Below, in pieces: positions 35,182 through 44,292 of a DNA stretch of 64,000 nucleotides. The translations under genes and the position numbers were made by a program. The stretch's first letter is position 1. Every line of letters starts with the position of its first letter. The stretch is taken from assembly GCF_021648885.1 (NCBI RefSeq), contig NZ_JAKJHZ010000003.1:1-64000 (forward strand), in the 5' to 3' direction. The notes beneath the pieces are model-generated. The model made no database searches. It was not told the DNA's origin and worked only from the letters and a program-made list of their open reading frames with translations. Source of the DNA: Nocardioides potassii. GTDB taxonomy: Bacteria > Actinomycetota > Actinomycetes > Propionibacteriales > Nocardioidaceae.

Positions 35182-36486
35182 ATGACCTCTCGGGAACCGG
35201 CGCCCACCACCGTCCACTGCACCTTCATCCCGCCCTGGCTCGCCGAGCGGGTCGACGGCGCCAAGCGAGCCGCGCTCGACGAGGCGCTGCGCACGCGCCG
35301 AGGCGTGGAGGCGAGGACCGCGGCGCGGGTCGCCGTCACCGACGGGCCGGCCTGGACGGTGCACGACGCCGGCTCCACCACGACGCTCCCCGGTGAGGCG
35401 GTCCGCAGCGCCGGCGACGCGGAGGCGGGCGACGTCGCCGTCGACGAGGCGGCGACGGGGATCGAGGCCACTCTCGCGATGTTCGCCGAGGTGCTCGCCC
35501 GCAGCTCGTACGACGACGAGGGAGCGCCCGTGAGCCTGACCGTCCACTACGGCTCGCGCTACAACAACGCGTTCTGGGACGGCGCCCAGCTCGTCTTCGG
35601 TGACGGCGACGGAAAGGTCTTCGAGCGCTTCACCAAGCCGGTCGACGTGCTGGCCCACGAGTTCTCCCACGGCGTGGTCGAGCACACCGCCGGCCTGGTC
35701 TACCTGGGTCAGTCGGGGGCTCTCAACGAGTCGGTCGCCGACGTCTTCGCCTCCTGCCTCAAGCAGCGCCTGCTCGGCCAGGACGCCGCGGACGGCGACT
35801 GGCTGATCGGCGAGGGCATCTTCACCTCGTCGGTGCGGGCGCGCGCACTGCGCGACATGGCGGCCCCGGGGACGGCCTACGACGACCCCCAGCTCGGGGC
35901 CGACCCGCAGGTCGGCCACATGGACGACTACGTCGAGACCACCGACGACAACGGCGGCGTCCACCTCAACTCCGGCATCCCCAACAAGGCGTTCCAGCTG
36001 GCCGCCGTCGCCGTCGGTGGCACGGCGATCGAGGGCGCCGGCCGGATCTGGTACGACGCCCTCGTCGGCGGCTCGGTGCCGGAGGACGCCGACTTCGCGA
36101 CCTTCGCCGCCGCCACGATCGCCGCGGCCGGCACGCACGCCGACGCGGTGCGCGAGGCGTGGGCCCAGGTGGGCGTCGAGCCCCTTGCGGGATCGCCCGC
36201 GTCGGGCGGGGGCGGCCGGCTGCGCGTCGAGCGCAGCGGTGGGTTCATCGGTCGGAGCGAGGCGGTCGAGGTCGACCTGGACGACGACCTGCGCGGCCTC
36301 GTCGCCGAGGCGTCGCTGTCCGGGGCCTCCACGACGGACCCGCCGCGGCCCGACATGTACGTCTACACGTTCACCGTCGACGGCGCCGAGCCCGTGCGCG
36401 TCCCGGAGCACCTCCTGACCGCCCGTCAGGCCGAGCTCGCTGAGCGGGTCATCGGCTCAGGGGCGACGGGCGACGCGAGCCCCTGA
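35182..36486 (+). CDS. Protealysin-like M4 metallopeptidase fused to an emfourin-like inhibitor domain
   Basis: This 434-residue protein is a thermolysin-family zinc peptidase without a signal peptide. The short propeptide carries CTFIPPWL (residues 13-20), as in protealysin. Zinc ligands and catalytic residues are visible: H159-E160-F-S-H163 in LAHEFSHGVVEH, E183 in GALNESVADV and the catalytic His261 in GGVHLNSGIPNKAF. After a Gly-rich linker (about 335-345), residues 346-430 (LRVERSGGFIGRS, then a TFTVDG strand) match the emfourin/M4in inhibitor pattern, which is usually encoded as a separate small protein next to protealysin. Fusion of enzyme and inhibitor implies self-control. The peptidase assignment is firm and the inhibitor domain likely. 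ATG at 35,182 lies six bases after TAGACC. Confidence 0.88.
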   Translation: MTSREPAPTTVHCTFIPPWLAERVDGAKRAALDEALRTRRGVEARTAARVAVTDGPAWTVHDAGSTTTLPGEAVRSAGDAEAGDVAVDEAATGIEATLAMFAEVLARSSYDDEGAPVSLTVHYGSRYNNAFWDGAQLVFGDGDGKVFERFTKPVDVLAHEFSHGVVEHTAGLVYLGQSGALNESVADVFASCLKQRLLGQDAADGDWLIGEGIFTSSVRARALRDMAAPGTAYDDPQLGADPQVGHMDDYVETTDDNGGVHLNSGIPNKAFQLAAVAVGGTAIEGAGRIWYDALVGGSVPEDADFATFAAATIAAAGTHADAVREAWAQVGVEPLAGSPASGGGGRLRVERSGGFIGRSEAVEVDLDDDLRGLVAEASLSGASTTDPPRPDMYVYTFTVDGAEPVRVPEHLLTARQAELAERVIGSGATGDASP

Positions 36487-36523
36487 CCTACTTGGGGGTG
36501 ACCAGCCGCCACCGGCGGCGCAG

Positions 36524-36529
36524 TAGGTT
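36524..36529 (+). promoter_or_regulatory. -10 box TAGGTT for a leaderless start
   Basis: TAGGTT is followed by seven bases and the ATG at 36,537. This favours that ATG over an in-frame GTG at 36,492. Confidence 0.5.
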
Positions 36530-36536
36530 CTGCGGC

Positions 36537-37532
36537 ATGCCCCGACTGCGGCGAACGTTCCCCGACCAGCCGGGCTGGACCCGGCGGAAGTCGGGCAAGG
36601 GCTTCACCTACCTCGACGAGCACGGCGGGCGTCTCGACGCCGAGCAGGTCCAGCGGTGCAAGGACCTCGTCATCCCGCCGGCCTGGCGCGACGTGTGGAT
36701 CACGCCCTACCCCAACGGCCACCTCCAGGCCGTCGGCACGGACGACGCCGGACGCAAGCAGTACCTCTACCACCCGCAGTGGCGCGCGAGCCGCGACGCT
36801 GCGAAGTTCGACCGGATCCTCGGCTTCGGCAAGGCGCTGTCGAAGGCGCGCGAGCGGGTGCTGGCCGACATCGGCGCCGAGACCATGTCGCTCGAGCGGG
36901 CGTGCGCGGTCGCCGTACGCCTGCTCGACCTCGGCTACTTCCGCATCGGCAACGACGTCTACACCGACACCAACGGCTCCTTCGGCCTCACCACGATGCG
37001 CAAGGACCACGTGTCGAAGCACGGCGACGCCCTGCGGTTCTGCTTCGTCGGCAAGTCGGGCGTCGAGCACACCATCGACATCGACGACAAGGCTGCCATC
37101 GAGGCGCTCCAGGTCATGCGCAAGCGGCGCGGCGGTGGTGAGGAGCTGCTCGCGTGGAAGGACGGCTCGACCTGGCGCGACATCGGGGCGAGCGACGTCA
37201 ACGCCTACATCCGCACGTGCTTCGGCATCGACGCGACCGCCAAGGACTTCCGCACCTGGCACGCCACCGTCATCGCGGCGGCGGCGCTGGCCGAGACCGA
37301 CGAGCCCGGCGAGACCAAGGCCTCGCGCAAACGGGCGGTCTCCTCGGCGATGAAGGAGGTCTCGGAGTTCCTCGGGAACACCCCGACCCTCGCGCGGACG
37401 TCGTACGTCGACCCGCGGGTCGTGGAGGCCTACGAGCGCGGCCGCACGATCAAGGTGCGCGCGGCGTACGACACCGCCGACGCGCGCCAGGCGGCGCTCG
37501 AGCGCGCCGTGCTCAAGCTCCTCGCGGCCTGA
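36537..37532 (+). CDS. DNA topoisomerase IB (poxvirus type)
   Basis: This 331-residue enzyme relaxes supercoils by a transient 3'-phosphotyrosyl link. The N-terminal domain has GWTRRKSGKGFTYLD and IPPAWRDVWI. The catalytic core contains RIGNDVYTDTNGSFGLTTMR, KHGDALRF, KDFRTWHATV with the active-site Arg and His, and the nucleophile Tyr290 in LARTSYVDPRV. Length and motif order fit bacterial topoisomerase IB. The start at 36,537 matches the family N-terminus (MPRLRRTFPDQPGWTRR). It converges on serC with ten bases between. Confidence 0.93.
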   Translation: MPRLRRTFPDQPGWTRRKSGKGFTYLDEHGGRLDAEQVQRCKDLVIPPAWRDVWITPYPNGHLQAVGTDDAGRKQYLYHPQWRASRDAAKFDRILGFGKALSKARERVLADIGAETMSLERACAVAVRLLDLGYFRIGNDVYTDTNGSFGLTTMRKDHVSKHGDALRFCFVGKSGVEHTIDIDDKAAIEALQVMRKRRGGGEELLAWKDGSTWRDIGASDVNAYIRTCFGIDATAKDFRTWHATVIAAAALAETDEPGETKASRKRAVSSAMKEVSEFLGNTPTLARTSYVDPRVVEAYERGRTIKVRAAYDTADARQAALERAVLKLLAA

Positions 37533-37542
37533 CGCGCGGTGG

Positions 37543-39260
<1,718 letters not shown>

Positions 39261-39299
39261 TCTTCACTCGAACCCCGGACGCACCTCCTGTCACCGACC

Positions 39300-39305
39300 T
39301 AACGT
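39300..39305 (+). promoter_or_regulatory. -10 box TAACGT for a leaderless start
   Basis: TAACGT is exactly six bases before the GTG at 39,312. Confidence 0.45.
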
Positions 39306-39311
39306 CGCGGC

Positions 39312-39974
39312 GTGCGCCGACTGTCGTGGGGAGGGGCAAGGGGCCTGGTCCGTCCGGTACTGACCCTTGCGCTGCTGGCGACCCCGCTGGCCGCCACGGC
39401 CTCGGCGTCGGCGGGCGAGGGCACGACGTCGACCCGCGGCATCGTCACCAGCTCGGCGCCGTACCTCATGCCGGTGGAGCCGTACGCCGGCTACCAGCCG
39501 CAGACGACGTGCCGTCGCAACCCCAAGGCCGGCGTGCTGATGCTCGCCGACTGGCTGGTCGCCCGCGGCGGCGGCTACGGCCCGATCTTCCGGGCATGTG
39601 CCGGGTCGAGCACGAGCGAGCACAAGGAGTCGCGAGCCTTCGACTGGCTGCTCGACGCGACCAGCGAGACCGACCAGGCGCTCGCGCACGCGCTGCTGGA
39701 CGAGCTGTTCGCCCCCGACGACACCGGTGAGCCCGCCGCGCTCGCGCGCCGGATGGGCATCATGTACGTCATCTGGGACGACACGATGTACGCCTCCTAC
39801 GACCACTTCGTCCCCAAGCGCTACCTCAGCTCGGGGTGCAGGAACCGGCGGACCCGCTCGCCGACCCTGCGGCACCGCGACCACGTGCACATCTCATTGA
39901 CCCGTCAGGGAGCCAAGGGCCTGACCTCCTGGTACGCCGTCCAGGCGCCGGTCGCGGTCCCACCGCCGACGTAG
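39312..39974 (+). CDS. Secreted protein with M15-like/VldE-type C-terminal domain
   Basis: This 220-residue protein has a Sec signal peptide (LVRPVLTLALLATPLAATAS ending in ASA). The mature domain contains SSTSEHKESRAFDWLLD and, later, RHRDHVHISL. These two segments recall the S-x-H-x-x-G-R-A-x-D and H-x-D-H-x-H metal-binding motifs of M15 peptidases and of the actinobacterial ARB_07466-like/VldE-type C-terminal domain. Cys residues at TTCRRN, FRACAG and SGCRN suggest disulfides. It may be a cell-wall-associated hydrolase or binding protein; activity is unproven. Confidence 0.72.
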   Translation: MRRLSWGGARGLVRPVLTLALLATPLAATASASAGEGTTSTRGIVTSSAPYLMPVEPYAGYQPQTTCRRNPKAGVLMLADWLVARGGGYGPIFRACAGSSTSEHKESRAFDWLLDATSETDQALAHALLDELFAPDDTGEPAALARRMGIMYVIWDDTMYASYDHFVPKRYLSSGCRNRRTRSPTLRHRDHVHISLTRQGAKGLTSWYAVQAPVAVPPPT

Positions 39975-39977
39975 GCT
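39972..39977 (+). promoter_or_regulatory. -10 box TAGGCT for a leaderless start
   Basis: TAGGCT is followed by six bases and the ATG at 39,984. It overlaps the stop codon of the preceding gene. Confidence 0.55.
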
Positions 39978-39983
39978 GGGTAC

Positions 39984-40361
39984 ATGGAGCAGACCCGCGA
40001 GCGAGGAGTCATGCTCAACGACGCCGACTGCGGCTTCTGCATGCGTACGGCGGCCGTCGTGCCGAGGCTGGGGGTCGACATCGACGCCTCGACCATCCAG
40101 GCGGTCGACCTCGACGCGCTCGGCGTCGACGCGGACCGGGCCCAGGTCGAGATGCCCTACGTCCACCCCGACGGCCGGGTCGACTACGGCCACCGCGCCT
40201 TCGCTGCGATCCTGCGCACCGGTCCGCTGCCCTGGCGGGTCGTGGGTCGGGTCATGACCACCCCGCTGGTCGACCCGGTCGCGCGCCGGGCCTACCACTG
40301 GGTCGCGGCCAACCGGTCACGTCTGCCCGGCGGCACCGCCGCCTGCGCGCTGCCCGACTGA
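39984..40361 (+). CDS. DCC-family thiol-disulfide oxidoreductase-like protein (DUF393)
   Basis: This 125-residue protein starts with MLNDADCGFCMRTAAVV, the DxxCxxC motif of the DCC (DUF393) family, which is related to thioredoxins. YGHRAFAAIL with the conserved G-x-x-A follows. Function is poorly known; a redox role is inferred from the motif. It ends just before the 32-bp repeat array. Confidence 0.83.
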   Translation: MEQTRERGVMLNDADCGFCMRTAAVVPRLGVDIDASTIQAVDLDALGVDADRAQVEMPYVHPDGRVDYGHRAFAAILRTGPLPWRVVGRVMTTPLVDPVARRAYHWVAANRSRLPGGTAACALPD

Positions 40362-40617
40362 TCGCTGGTCGAGGTGCGAGCGCAGCCTCCCCACCGCTGG
40401 TTGAGGTGCGAGCGCAGCCTCTCCACCGCTGGTTGAGGTGCGAGCGCAGCCTCTCCACCGCTGGTTGAGGTGCGAGCGCAGCCTCCCCACCGCTGGTTGA
40501 GGTGCGAGCGCAGCCTCCCCACCGCTGGTTGAGGTGCGAGCGCAGCCTCCCCACCGCTGGTTGAGGTGCGAGCGCAGCCTCCCCACCGCTGGTTGAGGTG
40601 CGAGCGCAGCGAGCCTC
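40362..40617. repeat. Eight tandem copies of a 32-bp repeat
   Basis: Units begin at 40,362, 40,394, 40,426, 40,458, 40,490, 40,522, 40,554 and 40,586 with CCGCTGGTTGAGGTGCGAGC. Differences are limited to C/T changes in the last five bases and in the first unit. There are no unique spacers, so this is not CRISPR. Open frames across it are low-complexity artefacts. Confidence 0.93.
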
Positions 40618-40677
40618 GAAACCAGTCATCTGCGAGCGGTTTCGAGGCTCGTCGCTGGCGCTCCTCACACCTCAACC
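40591..40677. repeat. Full palindromic (REP-like) element at the end of the array
   Basis: GGTTGAGGTGCGAGCGCAGC with its extension to CGAAACC (40,591-40,623) is followed, after 14 bases, by an imperfect inverted copy (40,638-40,677). The 33-base arm is repeated exactly, in reverse complement, at 54,904-54,936. The tandem array is an amplification of the left arm. Confidence 0.75.
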
Positions 40678-40691
40678 GACGATGAGACTGC

Positions 40692-41795
40692 TCAGCCCCA
40701 GGCGTCGTCCCAGCCCTCGACGTCGGTCGCGGGACGGGCGCCCGGGCCGGCGTAGACGGCGGACGGGCGGATCAAGCGGCCGGTGGTCTTCTGCTCGAGG
40801 ATGTGCGCCGACCACCCGCCGGTGCGGGCGCAGGTGAACATCGAGGTGAACATGTGCGCCGGCACCTCGGCGAAGTCGAGGACGATCGCCGCCCAGAACT
40901 CCACGTTGGTCTCCAGCACGCGGTCGGGCCGCCGCTCGCGGAGCTCGGCGAGGGCGGCCTTCTCGAGCGCCTCGGCGACCTCGTAGCGCGGCGCGTCGAG
41001 CTCCTTGGCCGTGCGGCGCAGCACGCGGGCGCGCGGGTCCTCGGCGCGGTAGACGCGGTGCCCGAAGCCCATCAGCCGCTCGCCGCTGTCGAGCAGCTCC
41101 TTGACGTAGGACGTCGCGTCGCCGTCGCGCTTCTCGACCTCCTCGATCATCCCGAGCACGCGCGAGGGAGCGCCACCGTGCAGCGGCCCGGACATCGCGC
41201 CGATCGCGCCCGAGAAGGCGGCCGCCACGTCGGCGCCGGTCGAGGTGATGACCCGCGCGGTGAAGGTGGAGGCGTTCATGCCGTGCTCGGCGGCCGAGGA
41301 CCAGTAGGCGTCGATGGCGTGGGCGTGCTTGGGATCCGCCTCGCCGCGCCAGCGGATCAGGAACCTCTCGGCGAGGCTCGCACCCTGGTCGACCTCCGCC
41401 TGCGTCACGACCGGCTTGCCGAGGCCCCGCGCCGACTGGGCGGCGTACGACAGCACCATGACGGCGACGCGGGACAGGTCGAGGCGGGCCTGCTCGTCGG
41501 AGATGTCGTAGGTCTGGCCCATGCCGAGCATCGGCGCGAGCATCGCGACCGCGGCCTGGACGTCCGCGCGGACGTCGCCGGTGTGGATCGAGATGTTGTA
41601 GGGCTCGGCCGGCGGCAGGCCGGGGGTGTAGGAACCGTCGACCAGGAGGCCCCAGACGTTCTCGAAGGGCACCCGCCCGACGAGCTCCTCGATGTCGACG
41701 CCGCGGTAGCGGAGCGCGGACCCCTCCTTGTCGGGCTCGGCGATCTGCGTCTCGAACGCGACGACACCCTCGAGGCCGTGGTGGATCTCGGTCAT
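40692..41795 (-). CDS. Citrate synthase (short actinobacterial CitA-like form)
   Basis: This enzyme condenses oxaloacetate and acetyl-CoA to citrate, or acts in the methylcitrate variant. At 367 residues it matches the short citrate synthase 2/CitA of actinobacteria. Active-site residues are visible: H206 in MSGPLHGGAPS, H246 in MGFGHRVYR and the Asp-containing VEFWAAIVLDF. The second Gly/Arg segment is FTSMFTCARTGGWSAH. ATG at 41,795 has AAGGAG upstream. It is divergent from pdxH. Whether it prefers acetyl- or propionyl-CoA cannot be told. Confidence 0.9.
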   Translation of the reverse strand: MTEIHHGLEGVVAFETQIAEPDKEGSALRYRGVDIEELVGRVPFENVWGLLVDGSYTPGLPPAEPYNISIHTGDVRADVQAAVAMLAPMLGMGQTYDISDEQARLDLSRVAVMVLSYAAQSARGLGKPVVTQAEVDQGASLAERFLIRWRGEADPKHAHAIDAYWSSAAEHGMNASTFTARVITSTGADVAAAFSGAIGAMSGPLHGGAPSRVLGMIEEVEKRDGDATSYVKELLDSGERLMGFGHRVYRAEDPRARVLRRTAKELDAPRYEVAEALEKAALAELRERRPDRVLETNVEFWAAIVLDFAEVPAHMFTSMFTCARTGGWSAHILEQKTTGRLIRPSAVYAGPGARPATDVEGWDDAWG

Positions 41796-41840
41796 GCGAC
41801 TCCTTCGGTTCCCGGAACGGCTCATTGTGCACCCGGCGTC

Positions 41841-41846
41841 TACCCT
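41841..41846 (+). promoter_or_regulatory. -10 box TACCCT for a leaderless start
   Basis: TACCCT is seven bases before the ATG at 41,854. The same box and spacing precede the gene at 42,564. Confidence 0.5.
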
Positions 41847-41853
41847 CGCGGCT

Positions 41854-42492
41854 ATGGACCTCTCCGGACTGCGCGAGGAGTACGGCCGCGGCGGCCTCGA
41901 CCTGCCTGACCTGGCCGACGACCCGATCGAGATGTTCGAGCGGTGGCTGCAGCAGGCCGTCGACGCGGGCGTCCACGAGCCCAACGCGATGGTCCTCGCG
42001 ACCGCCACGCCGGACGGGCGGCCGTCGAGCCGGATGGTGCTGCTGAAGGGTGTCGGCCCGGACGGTTTCGTCTTCTTCACCAACCAGTCCTCGCGCAAGG
42101 GCGGCGAGCTCGCGGCGAACCCGCAGTGTGCGCTGCTGTTCCCGTGGCACCCGCTCGAGCGCCAGGTGCGCGTGGAGGGCGTCGCGTCGGTGCTGGCCGA
42201 CGACGAGGTCGAGGCCTACTTCCACTCCCGCCCGCGTGGTGCCCAGCTGGGTGCGTGGGCCTCGGCCCAGTCCCGCCCGGTGGCCTCGCGCGCCGACCTA
42301 GCCGCAGCGTACGCCGCCGCGCAGGAGAGGTTCGGCGCTGACGGCGAGGTGCCGGTGCCGCCCGAGTGGGGTGGCTACCGCGTGCGCCCGGACGTCGTCG
42401 AGCTCTGGCAGGGCCGCCCCAGCCGGATGCACGACCGCCTCGTCTACCGACGCTCGGGGGACGGGTGGACCGTGGAACGACTCGCGCCGTAG
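41854..42492 (+). CDS. pdxH: Pyridoxamine 5'-phosphate oxidase
   Basis: This FMN enzyme forms pyridoxal 5'-phosphate. It has 212 residues, the standard length. Motifs are PNAMVLATATPDGRPSSRMV, LKGVGPDGFVFFTNQSSRKG (FMN binding), ALLFPWHPLERQVRVEG and the C-terminal signature with RPDVVELWQGRPSRMHDR. The frame is open upstream, but ATG at 41,854 fits the family start MDLSGLREEYGR. PLP supply would support serC nearby, but no operon links them. Confidence 0.95.
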   Translation: MDLSGLREEYGRGGLDLPDLADDPIEMFERWLQQAVDAGVHEPNAMVLATATPDGRPSSRMVLLKGVGPDGFVFFTNQSSRKGGELAANPQCALLFPWHPLERQVRVEGVASVLADDEVEAYFHSRPRGAQLGAWASAQSRPVASRADLAAAYAAAQERFGADGEVPVPPEWGGYRVRPDVVELWQGRPSRMHDRLVYRRSGDGWTVERLAP

Positions 42493-42550
42493 TCGATGTC
42501 CTGAGGTGAACCCTGCCGAAATCCGCTCACCACCGGTGATCCGCGGGCGT

Positions 42551-42556
42551 TACCCT
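42551..42556 (+). promoter_or_regulatory. -10 box TACCCT for a leaderless start
   Basis: TACCCT is seven bases before the ATG at 42,564. Confidence 0.5.
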
Positions 42557-42563
42557 CCGGTCC

Positions 42564-43511
42564 ATGCAGGAGGCACCCGGCAGGTTGCAGGTGCGCCTGG
42601 CCGCCGACGCCGCCAGCGTGCCCGCCGCTCGCCGTTTCGTCGTGGACGGGCTGACCGCGTGGGGCGAGGTCGACCTCGTCGAGGCCGCCGAGCTCGTGAC
42701 CAGCGAGCTGTCGAGCAACGCCGCGCTGCACGCGGCCGCAGCCTTCATGAGCGTCACCCTCGAGCGCGCCGGGCAGTCGTCCGGGGTCCGGATCGCCGTC
42801 GAGGACGACGGGCCGATCCCCGTGGACGCCGTACGTCCGCGCGTGCGGGCTGACGTCGAGTGGCCGGGCCTCGACGCCACCGGTCGCGGGCTGGCGATCG
42901 TCGCGATGATCGCCGCGCAGTGGGGGGTCGCCCCGACCGCTGTCGGCAAGCGTGTGTGGGCCGAGCTGACGGATCCCGAGGTCGGCCTGGCGGCTGCCGA
43001 GGTGGCGGACCCGGTCGGTGTCCCGGACGTGGACGACGTACCGGTCACGCTGCCTCCCGGCTGGGCCCTCGTCCGCCTCGTCGACTGCCCGGTCGAGCTG
43101 AGCCTCCAGCAGGACAGCCACCTCGACGAGCTGGTGCGCGAGCTGCAGCTGCTGTCGCTCGACGAGGGCAACGACGGGTCTGCTGCGCTCGCCGAGGAGA
43201 TCCGCGGCCTCCTCGTCTCACCGACGCATGCCCGCCTCACCGGACGCCGCGCGGCCGAGCGCGCGCGTGCGGAGGGCCGGAGCTCGGTCGACATCGAGAT
43301 GGCCATGCCGCGTGAGCTCGGGGACATGGTCGTCCGGCTGCAGGACGCGGTGACGCGGGCCGACGCGCTCTGCGAGGAGGGCCGACTGCTGACGCTGGCC
43401 TCGTCGCCCGAGCTGCGGGCGCTCCGCGCGTGGATGACGCACGAGGTGCTCGGCCAGACGACGCACGAGGCCGCGCCCGTGCCGTGGCCGGCCTGGGCAC
43501 AGCACGCCTGA
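42564..43511 (+). CDS. RsbW-like ATP-binding (anti-sigma-type) protein with extra C-terminal domain
   Basis: This protein has 315 residues. The first 140 residues are a HATPase_c_2 domain: VTSELSSNAALHAAAAF (N box), VEDDGPIPVD (G1 box) and GRGLAIVAMIAAQWGV (G2). This is the fold of RsbW/SpoIIAB-type anti-sigma kinases of actinobacteria. The last 130 residues (SLQQDSHLDELVRELQLL and on) are mostly helical and Arg/Glu-rich, and I do not recognise them; they look like the linker domain of some PP2C/PAS regulators. No sigma factor or antagonist lies next to it. It may regulate stress signalling (inference). Confidence 0.75.
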   Translation: MQEAPGRLQVRLAADAASVPAARRFVVDGLTAWGEVDLVEAAELVTSELSSNAALHAAAAFMSVTLERAGQSSGVRIAVEDDGPIPVDAVRPRVRADVEWPGLDATGRGLAIVAMIAAQWGVAPTAVGKRVWAELTDPEVGLAAAEVADPVGVPDVDDVPVTLPPGWALVRLVDCPVELSLQQDSHLDELVRELQLLSLDEGNDGSAALAEEIRGLLVSPTHARLTGRRAAERARAEGRSSVDIEMAMPRELGDMVVRLQDAVTRADALCEEGRLLTLASSPELRALRAWMTHEVLGQTTHEAAPVPWPAWAQHA

Positions 43512-43545
43512 TCCCGCACGCAGTCACCTGCCCAGCGACCATCGT

Positions 43546-43614
43546 GAAGGCAGTTCGGCCGTCGATCAGCCGAGCCGAGCGTGCCTGTACGTCGTGTCGG
43601 CTCGAACTGCCTTC
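43546..43614. terminator. Long inverted repeat downstream of the ATPase gene
   Basis: GAAGGCAGTTCG (43,546-43,557) and its exact complement (43,603-43,614) flank a 45-base loop. The loop holds a second possible pairing of CGAGCCGA with TCGGCTCG. This may be a terminator or a mobile-type structure. Confidence 0.4.
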
Positions 43615-43663
43615 CCTGTGGTCGACCCCGGGAGGCCCAGCGCCGCGGCGATCGCGAAAGTGG

Positions 43664-43692
43664 TTGTGAGTGAGTGCTCACTCACATACGCT
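43664..43692 (+). promoter_or_regulatory. Promoter and TetR-type operator of the ABC exporter operon
   Basis: TTGTGA (43,664-43,669), a 17-base spacer and TACGCT (43,687-43,692) form a promoter; the GTG at 43,700 follows seven bases later. A perfect 22-bp inverted repeat (half-site TGTGAGTGAG at 43,665-43,674, two-base centre, mirror arm to 43,686) fills the spacer. Repressor bound there would block RNA polymerase, so autoregulation by the TetR protein is likely. Confidence 0.75.
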
Positions 43693-43699
43693 GTTCGAC

Positions 43700-44272
43700 G
43701 TGCCACCTCGCGCCAAGCCGCTCTCGCCCGACGACCGCCGGGCCGCCCTCGTCGACGCCACGGTCCCGCTGCTTCTTGAGCACGGGCGCACCGTCACGAC
43801 CAAGCAGATCGCCGACGCGGCCGGCGTCGCGGAGGGCACGATCTTCCGGGTCTTCGACTCCAAGGACGAGCTCGTGCAGGCGTCCCTCGAGCACGCGCTG
43901 GACCTCGACCCGTTCATCGCCCAGCTGCTGCAGGTCGACCCCGACCAGGAGCTCGGCGCGATGCTGCTCGAGGTGGTCGAGCTGTTCCAGCGGCGCTTCG
44001 CCCGGGTCTTCCAGCTGATGACCCGGATGGGCATGGTCGGTCCGCCCAAGGCACGGCGCCACATGGAGGCCGAGCGCGAGCGGGTCGCGGCGATCCTCGT
44101 CGGCCTGGCCGAGCCGCACCGCGACTCCCTGCGGGTGCCGCCGAGCCAGCTGATGCACATGGTCCGGCTGCTGACGTTCTCCGGCACCCATCCCCACATC
44201 TCCGACGGCAACCCGCTCAGCGCCCCGGACATCGTCGACACCGTCCTCAACGGCGTACTCAAGAAGAAGTAA
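43700..44272 (+). CDS. TetR-family transcriptional regulator
   Basis: This 190-residue protein has an N-terminal helix-turn-helix (VTTKQIADAAGVAEGTIFRVF, then DSKDELV), typical of TetR repressors. The ligand domain of about 130 residues is not specific. It is the first gene of an operon with two ABC half-transporters that start 20 bases after its stop. GTG at 43,700 is chosen because it follows the -10 box; the open frame runs a few codons into the operator. It should repress the exporter operon until a toxic compound binds. Confidence 0.88.
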   Translation: MPPRAKPLSPDDRRAALVDATVPLLLEHGRTVTTKQIADAAGVAEGTIFRVFDSKDELVQASLEHALDLDPFIAQLLQVDPDQELGAMLLEVVELFQRRFARVFQLMTRMGMVGPPKARRHMEAERERVAAILVGLAEPHRDSLRVPPSQLMHMVRLLTFSGTHPHISDGNPLSAPDIVDTVLNGVLKKK

Positions 44273-44292
44273 GAGAGACAAGAAGGTCCTGC

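Noticed and set aside
40362..40617. Regular 32-bp repeats looking like CRISPR
   Set aside because: The units are contiguous, with no unique spacers, and no cas genes are present. They derive from the neighbouring palindromic element.
40252..40675. Minus-strand frames encoding LRSHLNQRWGG repeats
   Set aside because: They are read-through of the 32-bp repeat in all frames; there is no start signal and the composition is non-protein-like.
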